A DNA stretch of 9,853 nt. Origin: Nitrospirota bacterium. Lineage in GTDB: Bacteria; Nitrospirota; Nitrospiria; Nitrospirales; NS-4. The position numbers and the translations under genes were made by a program. The stretch is taken from positions 1 through 9,853 of the forward strand of contig VBOK01000047.1 of NCBI GenBank assembly GCA_005877565.1, written 5' to 3'. Every line of letters starts with the position of its first letter. Position 1 is the first letter of the stretch. The notes below the pieces were generated by a model. That model saw only the letters and a program-made list of their open reading frames with translations. It was not told where the DNA came from and did no database searches. Shown here in pieces: positions 1 through 6,860 of this stretch.

Positions 1-587
1 TGATGCTTCGCCCAAGCGCGTGGCACCACGCCACGCGTCATGCCGCGGATCGTCCCCCTCACCCAGAAGGCAGCATAGATGTGGACAATGACCCCCATGA
101 TCAGGACGAATGCGGCCGCCGCATGGATGACCACCGCCACGCGGTTGAGGCCGATCGAGAACCACGGCGCGAACCACGGCTGCCATATGACGATGCCGCT
201 CAGTAGGAGCAGCAAGAGCGTCGCGATCATGACCCAGAACAGCAATTTCTGGCCCGCGTTGAAGCGCCCCACTTCGGGCAATCTCTCATCGTGATTGGTG
301 ATCACATCGCGCAGCTGGCGCATCCATTGCCAGTCGGCTGCGGTCATCAGGTTGTCCGCGAAGAATCTATGTGCCAGAAACCAGAACGAGACCGCCATCA
401 CTACGCCGATGTACGGGTGCAGAATGCGCGTCCACGGGCCCCCACCGAACAGATTGGTGAGCCAGAAAAACGCCGGGTGGAACAGCGCCAGGCCCGACAG
501 CGTGAGCAGGATCATGGTAATCGCGGTCAGCCAGTGGTTGGCGCGGTCCGCCGGTTTGTAACGTTCGATCAGATCATCGTCCTTCAT
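1..587 (-). CDS. fdnI: Formate dehydrogenase gamma subunit, cytochrome b556 (3' end outside window)
   Basis: This is the membrane haem-b subunit that takes electrons from the beta subunit and reduces quinone. I translated it by hand from ATG at 587-585; it is open to the window edge, giving 195 residues. E. coli FdnI has about 217, so roughly 20 residues are missing. The four histidines that ligate the two haems in E. coli FdnI (18, 57, 155, 169) all occur here at the same numbers: NHW at 18, LHP at 57, IHA at 155 and VHIY at 169. Hydrophobic segments lie near residues 20-36, 55-73, 115-134 and 150-172. The end carries the family motif WVRGTIRGM followed by WAKHH. A strong AAGGAGG Shine-Dalgarno sequence sits just upstream of the start, 45 nt after the beta-subunit stop. 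FdnI and FdoI cannot be told apart by eye, so the symbol denotes the family. The reading frame is certain. Confidence 0.93.
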   Translation of the reverse strand, partial: MKDDDLIERYKPADRANHWLTAITMILLTLSGLALFHPAFFWLTNLFGGGPWTRILHPYIGVVMAVSFWFLAHRFFADNLMTAADWQWMRQLRDVITNHDERLPEVGRFNAGQKLLFWVMIATLLLLLLSGIVIWQPWFAPWFSIGLNRVAVVIHAAAAFVLIMGVIVHIYAAFWVRGTIRGMTRGVVPRAWAKH

Positions 588-632
588 GGAGCCTCCTTCG
601 GCGGCGCGTTAGCGTCCGCGCCGGTTCTCGTT

Positions 633-1490
633 CTAATCGTCTTCCGTCTCCTTCGGTCCCACGGTTACGTAGTGCAAAAAGCCCGTGAGCGCAGCCAGGC
701 CGAGACCCAGCGACATGATCGGCTTGAGGATGCCTTTCCACAGCTCCACCAGAAGGCTGATCTGCGGATCCTTGGGCAGATCGTTGTAGATCTGCGGCTG
801 GTCGGCGTGCTGCAACACGTACATCACGTGCGTGCCGCCCACCCCCGGCGGATCGTACAGCCCGGCGTTCTTGTATCCGCGCGACTTCAGATCCACGATG
901 CGCTCCTCGGCGTGCTGAATCATGTCCTCCTTGGAGCCGAACACGAGCGCTCCGGTGGGGCAGGTCTTGACGCAGGCCGGTTCCATTCCTACCGACACCC
1001 GGTCGGAGCACAGCGTGCATTTATACGCCTTGCTGTCCTTCTTGGAGATTCGGGGGATATTGAACGGGCAACCGGTAATACAGTAACCGCAGCCGATGCA
1101 GTTCTCCTCGTGGAAGTCCACGATGCCATTGCTGTACTGCACGATCGCGCCCGGCGCGGGGCACGCCTTGAGACAGCCGGGATCGGCGCAGTGCATGCAG
1201 CCGTCCTTACGGATCAGCCATTCGAGCTTGCCCTTCTCCACCTCCACTTCGGAGAAACGCATGACGGTCCAGGACTTGTCGGTGAGGTCGAGCGGGTTGT
1301 CGTAGACACCGTGATTGGTGCCGATCTCATCGCGCAGGTCGTTCCACTCCATGCATGCCACCTGGCAGGCCTTGCAGCCGATGCACTTGGAGATGTCTAT
1401 GAGCTTTGCGACCTTCTGCGTCTCGCGCACCCCCGGCGACGGCGTGGTAGTGGCCGAACGGCGCGTGATGTCGAGTGATTGCAGTGCCAT
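633..1490 (-). CDS. fdnH: Formate dehydrogenase beta subunit, four [4Fe-4S] ferredoxin-type protein
   Basis: This 285-residue electron-transfer subunit links the periplasmic catalytic subunit to the membrane cytochrome b. Four cysteine motifs are visible: CIGCKACQVAC at residues 36-46, CMHCADPGCLKACP, CIGCGYCITGCP, and CTLC followed by CVKTCP. They match the four-cluster pattern of E. coli FdnH. The conserved stretches SWTVMRFSE and GGTHVMYVLQHADQP are also present. A single C-terminal transmembrane helix near residues 245-272 anchors the protein, followed by a short acidic tail. I start at ATG 1490 and not at the in-frame ATG at 1568. The later start has a GGAGG Shine-Dalgarno sequence 5 nt upstream and gives an N-terminus like FdnH (LDITRRSATT). 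The longer version would overlap the end of the alpha gene. Ten nucleotides separate it from the alpha stop, so translation is probably coupled. Confidence 0.95.
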   Translation of the reverse strand: MALQSLDITRRSATTTPSPGVRETQKVAKLIDISKCIGCKACQVACMEWNDLRDEIGTNHGVYDNPLDLTDKSWTVMRFSEVEVEKGKLEWLIRKDGCMHCADPGCLKACPAPGAIVQYSNGIVDFHEENCIGCGYCITGCPFNIPRISKKDSKAYKCTLCSDRVSVGMEPACVKTCPTGALVFGSKEDMIQHAEERIVDLKSRGYKNAGLYDPPGVGGTHVMYVLQHADQPQIYNDLPKDPQISLLVELWKGILKPIMSLGLGLAALTGFLHYVTVGPKETEDD

Positions 1491-1500
1491 ATCCGCCTCC

Positions 1501-4500
1501 CTATAGCTTGTCAATGGTGACGAGGAACGCCTTGAATTCCGGCGTCTGGGTGTTTGCATCTCCCACAAACGGCGTCAGCGTGTTGGCAATGAAGCCGTTC
1601 TTCGCCACTCCCTGGAAGCCCCAGTGGATTGGGATGCCGACGGTGTAGACCTTCTTCCCGTAGACATCTAATGTCCGGATGCGCTTGGTCACGACCGCTA
1701 CCGCCTTGATGAAGCCGCGGATCGATCGCACCCGCACACGGTCGCCACTCTTGATGTTCTTCATTTTGGCGAGGTCCTCGCCGATCTCCACGAACTGTTC
1801 CGGCTGCAAGATGGCGGAGAGCCTCGTGTGTTTGGTCCAGAAGTGGAAATGCTCGGTGAGCCGGTAGGTGGTCGCCACGTACGGGAACTCCTGGGCGTCA
1901 CCGAACTGGTCGAGGTCGTCCTTGAACACCCGCGCCGCCGGACTGTTCTTGGCCTTCGGGTTCTTGGGATGCAAGGGGTTCACGTCGAGTGGAGATTCGA
2001 ACGGCTCATAGTGCTCGGGGAACGGCCCGTCCCCCATCTTGTTCACGGTGAAGAAGCGGGCCACACCCTCCGAGTTCATGATGAACGGGTTCATGCCGTC
2101 AGCGGGCGCTGCATCCAGCTTGATGTCTGGGACGTCCGCGCCGACCCATTGGGTCCCGTTCCACTCGATCAGCTTGCGGTTCGGGTCCCACGGCTTGCCG
2201 GAGGGATCGCACGAGGCGCGGTTGTATTGGATGCGGCGATTGGCAGGCCATGAGAAGGCCCAGCCGGTGGTGTTGCCCAACCCGCTCGGGTCGGAATTGT
2301 CGCGCCGCGCCATCATATTGCCCTTCTCCGTCCAGCAGCCCGTATAGATCCAGCAGCCGCAGGAAGTCTTGCCGTCGTCCGTGAGTTGCCCGAACCCGTC
2401 CAACTGCTCGCCGGCCTTGCGCACCACCTTCGTCTTGTCCTTGGGATCCACGAGGTCCTCGAGCGCTTTTCCGTTGATCTCGCGCGCGACCTCCTCCGGC
2501 GAAGGCGCCGACGGGATCGCGTACTTCCAGGTGAGATTCAGGATGGGGCCCGGAAACGCGCCGCCCTCCTTCTGGTAGAGCGCGCGCAGCTTTAGGAAAA
2601 TGCCGGCCATGATCTCGAGGTCCGACTTGGCCTCGCCCGGTGGATCGGCGGCCTTCCAGTGCCACTGCAGCCAGCGGCCGCTGTTCACCAACGCGCCGTT
2701 TTCCTCCGCGAAGCAGGTGGACGGCAAGCGGAACACCTCGGTCTGGATCTTGGCCGGATCCACGTCGTTGTACTCGCCGTGGTTCTGCCAGAAGGCCGCG
2801 GTTTCGGTCGCCAGCGGATCGATCGTCACCAGATATTTGAGCTTTGCCAATGCCCGACCAACTTTGACCTTGCACGGGGTTGCGGCTAGCGGGTTGAAGC
2901 CCTGGCAGAAATACCCGTTGATTTTGCCCTGATGCATGTCTTCGAACACCTGCAGCATGTCATGCATCTTGTCGAGCTTCGGCAGGTAGTCGTAGGCCCA
3001 ATTGTTGTCCTTGTGCGCGGCATTACCGTACCAGGCCTTCATCAAGCTCACGTGGAACTTGTGGTAGTTCTGCCAGTACGACATCTGGCCCGGGCGTAAC
3101 GGCTTTTGCACGCGTTTCTCGATATAGGCCTTGTAGTCGGTCTCCTTCTCATCCGGCAGCGTCAGGTAACCGGTCAGCAGTTCGGACATCAGCCCGAGGT
3201 CGGTCAGGCCCTGGATGTTGGAATGCCCGCGCAAGGCGTTCATGCCGCCGCCGACCATGCCGATGTTGCCGAGCAGCAACTGCACCATGGCCGCGGTGCG
3301 GATCATCTGCGATCCCACGGAGTGCTGCGTCCAGCCGAGCGCGTACATGATCGTCATGGTGCGGTCCGGCGCCGCGGTCTCGGCCATCATCTCGCACACC
3401 TTGAGGAATTGCTCCTTGGGCGTGCCGGTGATGCTGCTCACGAGCTCAGGCGTGTAGCGCGAGTAGTGCGCTTTCATCAGATTGAACACGCAGCGTGGGT
3501 TCTTGAGCGTTGGGTCGGTCTTGACATAGCCATCCGCGCCCAGCTCGTACATCCAGGTGCTCTTGTCATAACTGCGCTTGGCCTCGTTGTACCCGGAGAA
3601 CACACCGTCCTTGAACGTGTAGTCGGCGCGCACGATGAAACTCACGTCGGTGTACGCCTTCACGTACTCGTGCTGGATCTTGTCGTGCGTGAGGAGGTAA
3701 TTGATCACGCCGCCCAGGAACGCGATGTCGGTGCCGGCGCGCACGGGGACATAATAGTCGGCCACCGCTGCCGAGCGCGTGAAGCGCGGATCGGCCACGA
3801 TCAGCTTGGCCTTGTTATGGGCCTTCGCCTCCGTCACCCACTTGAAGCCGCACGGGTGAGCCTCGGCGGCGTTGCCGCCCATGATCAGAATCAGGTTGGC
3901 ATTTTTGATGTCAACCCAGTGATTGGTCATCGCGCCACGGCCGAACGTCGGGGCCAGACTGGCCACCGTGGGGCCGTGTCAAAAACGCGCTTGATTGTCG
4001 AATGCCAGGATCCCCAGATTGCGGACGACCTTGTGCGTGAGATAGCCGGTCTCGTTGCTCGAGGCCGAGGCTGCAAGAAAGCCTGTGCTGAGCCAGCGGT
4101 TGACCGTGGCACCGTCCGCGTTCTTCGCGATAAAATTCTTGTCGCGATCGTCCTTCATGAGACGCGCGATACGGTCGAAGGCCTCGTCCCATGAGATGCG
4201 CACGAACTTGTCCGATCCGGGCGCGCGGTACTCCGGGTACTTGAGCCGGTTGGGGCTGTGCACGAAATCGAGCAGGCCCGCGCCCTTGGGACAGAGCGTG
4301 CCGCGATTCACCGGATGATCCGGATCGCCCTCGATGTGAATGATCTCGGCCGGAGCATTCTTGGCCTTGTCGCCGAGGCTGTACATCAGGAGACCGCAGG
4401 CGACCGAGCAGTACGGGCAGGTGTTGCGTGTCTCGGTGGTGCGCTCGAGCTTGTACTGTCGTACCTCGGCGAGCACTTGGTTAGGCGAGAATCCCAATAC

Positions 4501-4578
4501 CCCAAGGCTCGATGCGCCGAGTCCGGCTGCACTGACTGCGCTGAATTGGAGGAACTGACGTCTGGTTACCGATCCCAT
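1501..4578 (-). CDS. fdnG: Formate dehydrogenase alpha subunit, selenocysteine-containing, Tat-exported
   Basis: Catalytic subunit that oxidises formate to CO2 in the periplasm, using bis-MGD molybdenum and one [4Fe-4S] cluster. Read through the in-frame TGA at 3981-3979 as selenocysteine, it is 1025 residues (E. coli FdnG is 1015). The N-terminus has a twin-arginine signal (SVTRRQFLQF, residues 3-12) followed by a hydrophobic Ala/Gly-rich stretch. The cluster motif CPYCSVAC starts at residue 54, with the fourth cysteine at 96. The active site reads DNQARF-Sec-HGPTVASLAPTFGRG, with Sec at 200 (196 in E. coli FdnG) and His at 201. Further family blocks are MGGNAAEAHP, GMVGGGMNALRGHSN and CGCWIYTGCWTEKG. 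The start is ATG 4578: AAGGAGG at 4594-4588 lies 9 nt upstream, inside the longer reading frame that begins at 4599. The gene ends in TAG 10 nt before the beta subunit. Its function needs the Sel machinery and MGD synthesis, which are not in this window. FdnG and FdoG are not distinguishable here. Confidence 0.96.
3950..3981 (-). promoter_or_regulatory. Bacterial SECIS element with the UGA selenocysteine codon
   Basis: The UGA is at 3981-3979 and the hairpin begins 11 nt downstream. Read on the minus strand, the stem is GG (3967-3966), a bulged U (3965), GGCC (3964-3961), loop AGUCU (3960-3956), GGCC (3955-3952) and CC (3951-3950). The bulged U and the GU-containing small apical loop are the features SelB recognises in E. 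coli fdhF and fdnG. The spacing also agrees. The protein context (ARF-Sec-HGPTVASLAPTFGRG) independently supports selenocysteine. Structure and spacing are read directly; SelB recognition is inferred from the family. Confidence 0.9.
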
Positions 4579-4608
4579 CGCATTTCTCCTCCTTCCCATC
4601 GGCCATAC

Positions 4609-4628
4609 GGTTGTTAATGGGTTGTTAA
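4609..4628 (-). repeat. 9-bp direct repeat, period 11, in the fdnG leader
   Basis: On the minus strand TTAACAACC occurs twice, at 4628-4620 and 4617-4609, separated by CA. The 11-bp period places both copies on the same helix face. They lie between the predicted transcription start (about 4686) and the Shine-Dalgarno sequence of fdnG. This could be a binding site for a regulator of the formate dehydrogenase operon or a chance repeat in AT-rich leader DNA. No known consensus is matched with confidence. Confidence 0.4.
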
Positions 4629-4643
4629 ACGATTATTCGGCCC

Positions 4644-4658
4644 TTCCCATTTGGGGAA
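4644..4658 (-). repeat. Small inverted repeat in the fdnG leader
   Basis: TTCCC (4658-4654 on the minus strand) and GGGAA (4648-4644) flank a 5-nt loop CAAAT. It could form a short hairpin in the fdnG 5' untranslated region. No T-run follows on either strand, so it is not an obvious terminator. A functional role is not shown. Confidence 0.3.
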
Positions 4659-4692
4659 TACCATTCGGTGCGAGAGAATGCCGTAAAATGCT

Positions 4693-4723
4693 ATTGTAGG
4701 TAGGGAAGCGGTGTATTTGTCAA
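4693..4723 (-). promoter_or_regulatory. Predicted sigma70-type promoter of the formate dehydrogenase operon
   Basis: On the minus strand a perfect -35 TTGACA (4723-4718) is followed after 19 bp by a -10 TACAAT (4698-4693, five of six consensus bases). The 19-bp spacer is longer than the ideal 17, which often marks promoters that need an activator. The start point would be near 4686, giving a leader of about 108 nt before the fdnG ATG at 4578. The local DNA is more AT-rich than the flanking genes. I recognise no clear FNR, NarL or sigma54 site. Confidence 0.6.
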
Positions 4724-4738
4724 CAGGTTCGTTTGTTG

Positions 4739-4788
4739 TGCCCCACTTAGAATTTGGACGGATAGCTAAGTTAGTGGGCAGTGGGGCA
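4739..4788. repeat. 50-bp imperfect inverted repeat with 9-bp perfect ends
   Basis: TGCCCCACT (4739-4747) is the exact inverse complement of AGTGGGGCA (4780-4788). The right side also holds a second partial copy, AGTGGGC at 4773-4779, so CCCACTTAG can pair alternatively with CTAAG...GTGGG at 4766-4778. The segment lies between the fdn and tetR promoters and encodes no protein. It could be a regulatory dyad, a remnant of a small palindromic element, or an insertion-sequence end. I could not recognise a specific family. Confidence 0.5.
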
Positions 4789-4805
4789 GTACAGACTGGT
4801 GCGCC

Positions 4806-4823
4806 CAGCCCCTCGAGGGGCTG
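4806..4823. repeat. 18-bp perfect palindrome (centre TCGA)
   Basis: The sequence CAGCCCCTCGAGGGGCTG is identical to its own reverse complement over 18 bp with no spacer. It lies just upstream of the tetR -35 box, in the divergent intergenic region. No T-run follows on either strand. It fits a symmetric operator for a dimeric regulator, or a cruciform-forming or repetitive palindrome, better than a terminator. Confidence 0.6.
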
Positions 4824-4842
4824 TCGCCTTTCAGGCTAGACA
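4822..4842. repeat. Imperfect hairpin dyad overlapping the tetR -35 box
   Basis: TGTCGCCT (4822-4829) pairs with AGGC (4833-4836) and GACA (4839-4842) around a TTC loop, with a 2-nt TA bulge. The right arm contains the predicted -35 box TAGACA at 4837-4842. A protein bound here could affect tetR transcription. The symmetry is visible; its role is inferred. Confidence 0.35.
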
Positions 4843-4865
4843 GCACGTGGCACACCTGCTATTCT
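4837..4865 (+). promoter_or_regulatory. Predicted sigma70-type promoter of the tetR-efflux operon
   Basis: A -35 TAGACA (4837-4842, five of six consensus bases) is followed after exactly 17 bp by a -10 TATTCT (4860-4865, four of six). The transcription start would fall near 4871-4873, inside the 16-bp dyad that follows. That gives a leader of roughly 29 nt before the ATG at 4901. The arrangement is the usual one for a TetR repressor controlling its own operon. Confidence 0.6.
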
Positions 4866-4895
4866 GTGAGTGACCACTCACTTACTATAGCAGGT
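4854..4895. repeat. Outer 9-bp inverted repeat enclosing the tetR operator
   Basis: ACCTGCTAT (4854-4862) and ATAGCAGGT (4887-4895) are perfect inverse complements. Their shared centre is within one base of the centre of the inner dyad at 4866-4881. The left arm overlaps the -10 box and the right arm contains the AGCAGG Shine-Dalgarno sequence of tetR. The nested symmetry may extend the operator or form a second repressor contact. Transcripts starting near 4872 would lack the left arm, so an mRNA hairpin needs a start further upstream. Confidence 0.5.
4866..4881. promoter_or_regulatory. Predicted TetR-family operator
   Basis: GTGAGTG-AC-CACTCAC is a perfect inverted repeat with 7-bp arms and a 2-bp spacer. 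It lies directly after the -10 box and 19 bp before the tetR ATG. GAGTGA/TCACTC-type dyads are common among operators of TetR regulators that control RND pumps. Binding here would block transcription initiation. The assignment to the adjacent regulator rests on position and symmetry. Confidence 0.7.
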
Positions 4896-4900
4896 ACGTG

Positions 4901-5515
4901 ATGAGCGTCAGCCAGAAATCCAGAACGCACAAGGCGACCGGCCGGGAACGGCAGGCGAGCATCATCGCTGTCGCGTCGTCCCTGTTCGCTCAGAAGGGCT
5001 TCAACGGCACGACGACGCGGGAGATCGCGAGGACCGCCGGCATCAGCGAGGCGCTCCTGTTCAAGTACTTTCCCACCAAGCGGGCGCTCTATGCCGCGAT
5101 CATTGCCGCGAAGAGCCAACTCTCCCAGCTCATGGCGTCCATCGAGGAAGCCGCGGACAAGCGGGACGACGTGAGGGTCTTCACATTGATCGCCGGCTTC
5201 CGCATTCACCGCGGGTCCGACCCCAGCTTATTGCGGCTGCTGCTCTTCAGCGCGCTGGAAGGGCATGAACTGTCGGACATGTTTTTCCGGAACCGACACC
5301 GGGTGTTTTATGAATTCCTGGCTGGCTACATCGCGCGCCGTACGCGAGACGGCGTGTTCCGGAAAGTGGACCCGCTGCTCGCCGCCCAGTCTTTCATCGG
5401 CATGATCGTCTATCACCGGCTGCTGCACGACATCTTTGGCGTTCCCGCCCATTGCTCGCCGGAGGAAGCCGTGGCCGGCTATGTGGATGTCTTCCTCGAG
5501 GGTCTACGGAAATGA
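4901..5515 (+). CDS. TetR/AcrR-family transcriptional regulator
   Basis: A 204-residue DNA-binding repressor, the usual length for TetR proteins. The N-terminal helix-turn-helix spans about residues 18-64: helix 1 ends in the typical AQKGFNGTTTREIA, followed by AGISEALLFKYFPTKRALYAAI. This matches the TetR_N pattern of G-T-T-x-x-x-I-A-x-x-A-G-(V/I)-S-x-x-x-x-F/Y-x-Y-F-x-x-K. The C-terminal half is helical and probably binds a ligand, which I cannot name. I start at ATG 4901, because AGCAGG at 4889-4894 is well spaced for it; a GTG at 4898 is the alternative. A dyad operator overlaps its promoter, so it probably represses itself. Its stop overlaps the adaptor start as ATGA, which makes it the likely local regulator of the efflux genes. 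Confidence 0.92.
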   Translation: MSVSQKSRTHKATGRERQASIIAVASSLFAQKGFNGTTTREIARTAGISEALLFKYFPTKRALYAAIIAAKSQLSQLMASIEEAADKRDDVRVFTLIAGFRIHRGSDPSLLRLLLFSALEGHELSDMFFRNRHRVFYEFLAGYIARRTRDGVFRKVDPLLAAQSFIGMIVYHRLLHDIFGVPAHCSPEEAVAGYVDVFLEGLRK

Positions 5516-6708
5516 GCCGCTTCAAGCGCTATCCCTTCCTCACGTTCGTCGGCATCCTTGTCTTGACGCTGGTCGCGCTCGTGGCTTTTCGCCTCGTCAG
5601 CAGCGGCGCCAAGAAAGACCCGCGCAAAGAGCGCGTGATCTCGGTGGGCACGGTGATGCCGGTCCGGAAGGACCTCGACGTGCGACTGTTCTACACCGCG
5701 GACATCCAGCCCTACCAGCAGGTCAACATCTTCTCGCGGGTGGACGGGTACATCGCCAAGATGTTTGTGGACAAGGGCGACTACGTGAAGGCGGATCAAT
5801 TGCTCATCGAGGTGGATCATACCGATTACGTGCACGCCGTGAACCGCGCCAAAGCCAACTTGGAAGCCGCCCGCGCGAACGTGGTGAGTCAGGAGGCGAC
5901 CATCCGTAACGCGAAACTGAACCTGGACCGGATGCGGTCCCTGATCAAGGACCAATACGTCTCGCAACAGGATTTGGACAACGCCCAGGCGGCCTTTGAC
6001 GTGGCTGTCGCGCAGGTCGACTCCTTGCGGGCCCAGGTGCACCAGATGGAGGTGGCGCTGCAGCAGGCCGAGACGAGCCTGACCTACTCGTACATCCGGG
6101 CGCCGTTTGGGGGGTCCATCTCCGCTCGGAATCTGGACGCGGGTGCCTTCGTCTCAGGTTCGACCCCCAGCACCTCGACCATGTCGCGTGGGATCCTGGT
6201 CCTCGATGACATCGCGACCGTGCGCGTGCTGGTGGATGTGGTCGAGAAGGACGTGCCGCTCGTGAAGATCGGCCAACCCGCCGAGCTCCGCGCGGACGCC
6301 TATCCGAGCCGGCTCTTCACCGGCAAAGTCACGCGCGTCGTCCATGCCCTGGACCGGACGACGCGGACCATGAAGGTTGAAGTGGACATCCCGAATCCGG
6401 ATCGTGCCCTCAAGGGCGGCATGTTCGCGCGAGTGGAACTACTCGTCGGCCGGCACGAGAATGCGCTGCAGATCCCGGTTGACGCGGTCACTCGCTTGGA
6501 GACCGACCAGTACGTCTACACCGTCCAGGACGGCAAGGCCCGGAAAGCGCCGGTCGAGCTGGGCATCCAGAACAACGGGTTGATCGAGATCGTCAAGGGG
6601 CTGTCCGGGACCGACCCGGTCATCGTCTCCGGCAAGGACCTGGTGACGGACGGCGTCAAGGTTGCTCCCACGCCGATGGATTTACCGGCGAAGCCAGCGT
6701 CACAATGA
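5512..6708 (+). CDS. RND efflux periplasmic adaptor subunit (MFP/HlyD family)
   Basis: A 398-residue membrane-fusion protein that should bridge the RND pump to an outer-membrane channel. An N-terminal hydrophobic helix near residues 8-28 (FLTFVGILVLTLVALVAF) anchors it to the inner membrane. No lipobox cysteine is present with this start. A lipoyl-like half follows at about 68-102 (VDGYIAKMFVDKGDYVKADQ). Next come a coiled-coil hairpin at about 105-195, rich in Ala, Gln and Glu, and the second lipoyl half (YSYIRAPFGGSIS). The beta-barrel and membrane-proximal domains complete the protein, including LKGGMFARVEL and IPVDAV. The ATG at 5512 overlaps the tetR stop by four bases (ATGA), so translation is probably coupled. 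The upstream in-frame start at 5452 lies inside tetR and is unlikely. The substrate is not predictable. Confidence 0.93.
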   Translation: MSRFKRYPFLTFVGILVLTLVALVAFRLVSSGAKKDPRKERVISVGTVMPVRKDLDVRLFYTADIQPYQQVNIFSRVDGYIAKMFVDKGDYVKADQLLIEVDHTDYVHAVNRAKANLEAARANVVSQEATIRNAKLNLDRMRSLIKDQYVSQQDLDNAQAAFDVAVAQVDSLRAQVHQMEVALQQAETSLTYSYIRAPFGGSISARNLDAGAFVSGSTPSTSTMSRGILVLDDIATVRVLVDVVEKDVPLVKIGQPAELRADAYPSRLFTGKVTRVVHALDRTTRTMKVEVDIPNPDRALKGGMFARVELLVGRHENALQIPVDAVTRLETDQYVYTVQDGKARKAPVELGIQNNGLIEIVKGLSGTDPVIVSGKDLVTDGVKVAPTPMDLPAKPASQ

Positions 6709-6860
6709 TTGACACAGCGGGTCCTGTCATCGAGCCACCCGGACGTGCTCAGACGGCTTCCCCGTCGCAGCCCCGCGGACTCGGGTGTGCCGTCTTCCGC
6801 TCCGCCCTGGTCCCGCTCGATGCCACCCGCTTGCAGAGCCTTCTAATTGTATGTGGCTGA
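6705..6860 (+). CDS. Possible 51-residue ORF bridging adaptor and pump genes
   Basis: An ATG at 6705 overlaps the adaptor stop as ATGA, and the frame runs to TGA at 6858-6860, 10 bases into the pump gene that starts at 6851. I recognise no domain. The product would be rich in Pro, Ala, Arg and Leu, with no clear membrane helix. It has no good Shine-Dalgarno sequence of its own. It may act as a translational relay: ribosomes finishing the adaptor restart here, then terminate next to the pump ATG. It could equally be chance open frame in GC-rich DNA. Confidence 0.25.
   Translation: MIDTAGPVIEPPGRAQTASPSQPRGLGCAVFRSALVPLDATRLQSLLIVCG
6751..6795 (+). repeat. Inverted repeat in the adaptor-pump gap, possible mRNA hairpin
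   Basis: AGACGGC (6751-6757) pairs perfectly with GCCGTCT (6789-6795). A second stem, CCCG (6761-6764) with CGGG (6782-6785), lies inside across a symmetric 3x3 internal loop. No T-run follows, so it is not a standard intrinsic terminator. In an operon transcript it could set RNA stability or the ratio of adaptor to pump. Confidence 0.35.

Noticed and set aside
291..1478. 395-codon plus-strand open frame
   Set aside because: It lies antisense to the fdnI and fdnH genes, whose proteins match known families along their whole length. Its product is a low-complexity, Arg/His-rich mirror typical of GC-rich coding DNA.
1501..3966. Separate gene starting at GTG 3966
   Set aside because: The GTG codes for an internal valine five residues after selenocysteine. 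There is no ribosome binding site, and a SECIS element explains the upstream TGA.
3106..4194. 362-codon plus-strand open frame
   Set aside because: It is antisense to the conserved fdnG coding sequence, including the selenocysteine region; no recognisable domain.
4806..4823. Intrinsic terminator at the 18-bp palindrome
   Set aside because: No T-run on either side, and both neighbouring operons are transcribed away from it, so no transcript needs ending here.
4848..4862. TGGCAC resembling a sigma54 -24 element upstream of tetR
   Set aside because: No GC dinucleotide occurs at the required 10-bp distance; the nearest GC is too close. A well-spaced sigma70 promoter is present instead.
4883..4888. 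TACTAT as a -10 box for tetR
   Set aside because: No -35 element lies at a suitable distance, and the transcript would start at or after the Shine-Dalgarno sequence.
5452..5511. Extended adaptor N-terminus with cysteines that could look like a lipobox
   Set aside because: This part lies in another frame of the tetR 3' end. The ATG at 5512 overlaps the tetR stop and gives a normal membrane-anchor N-terminus.
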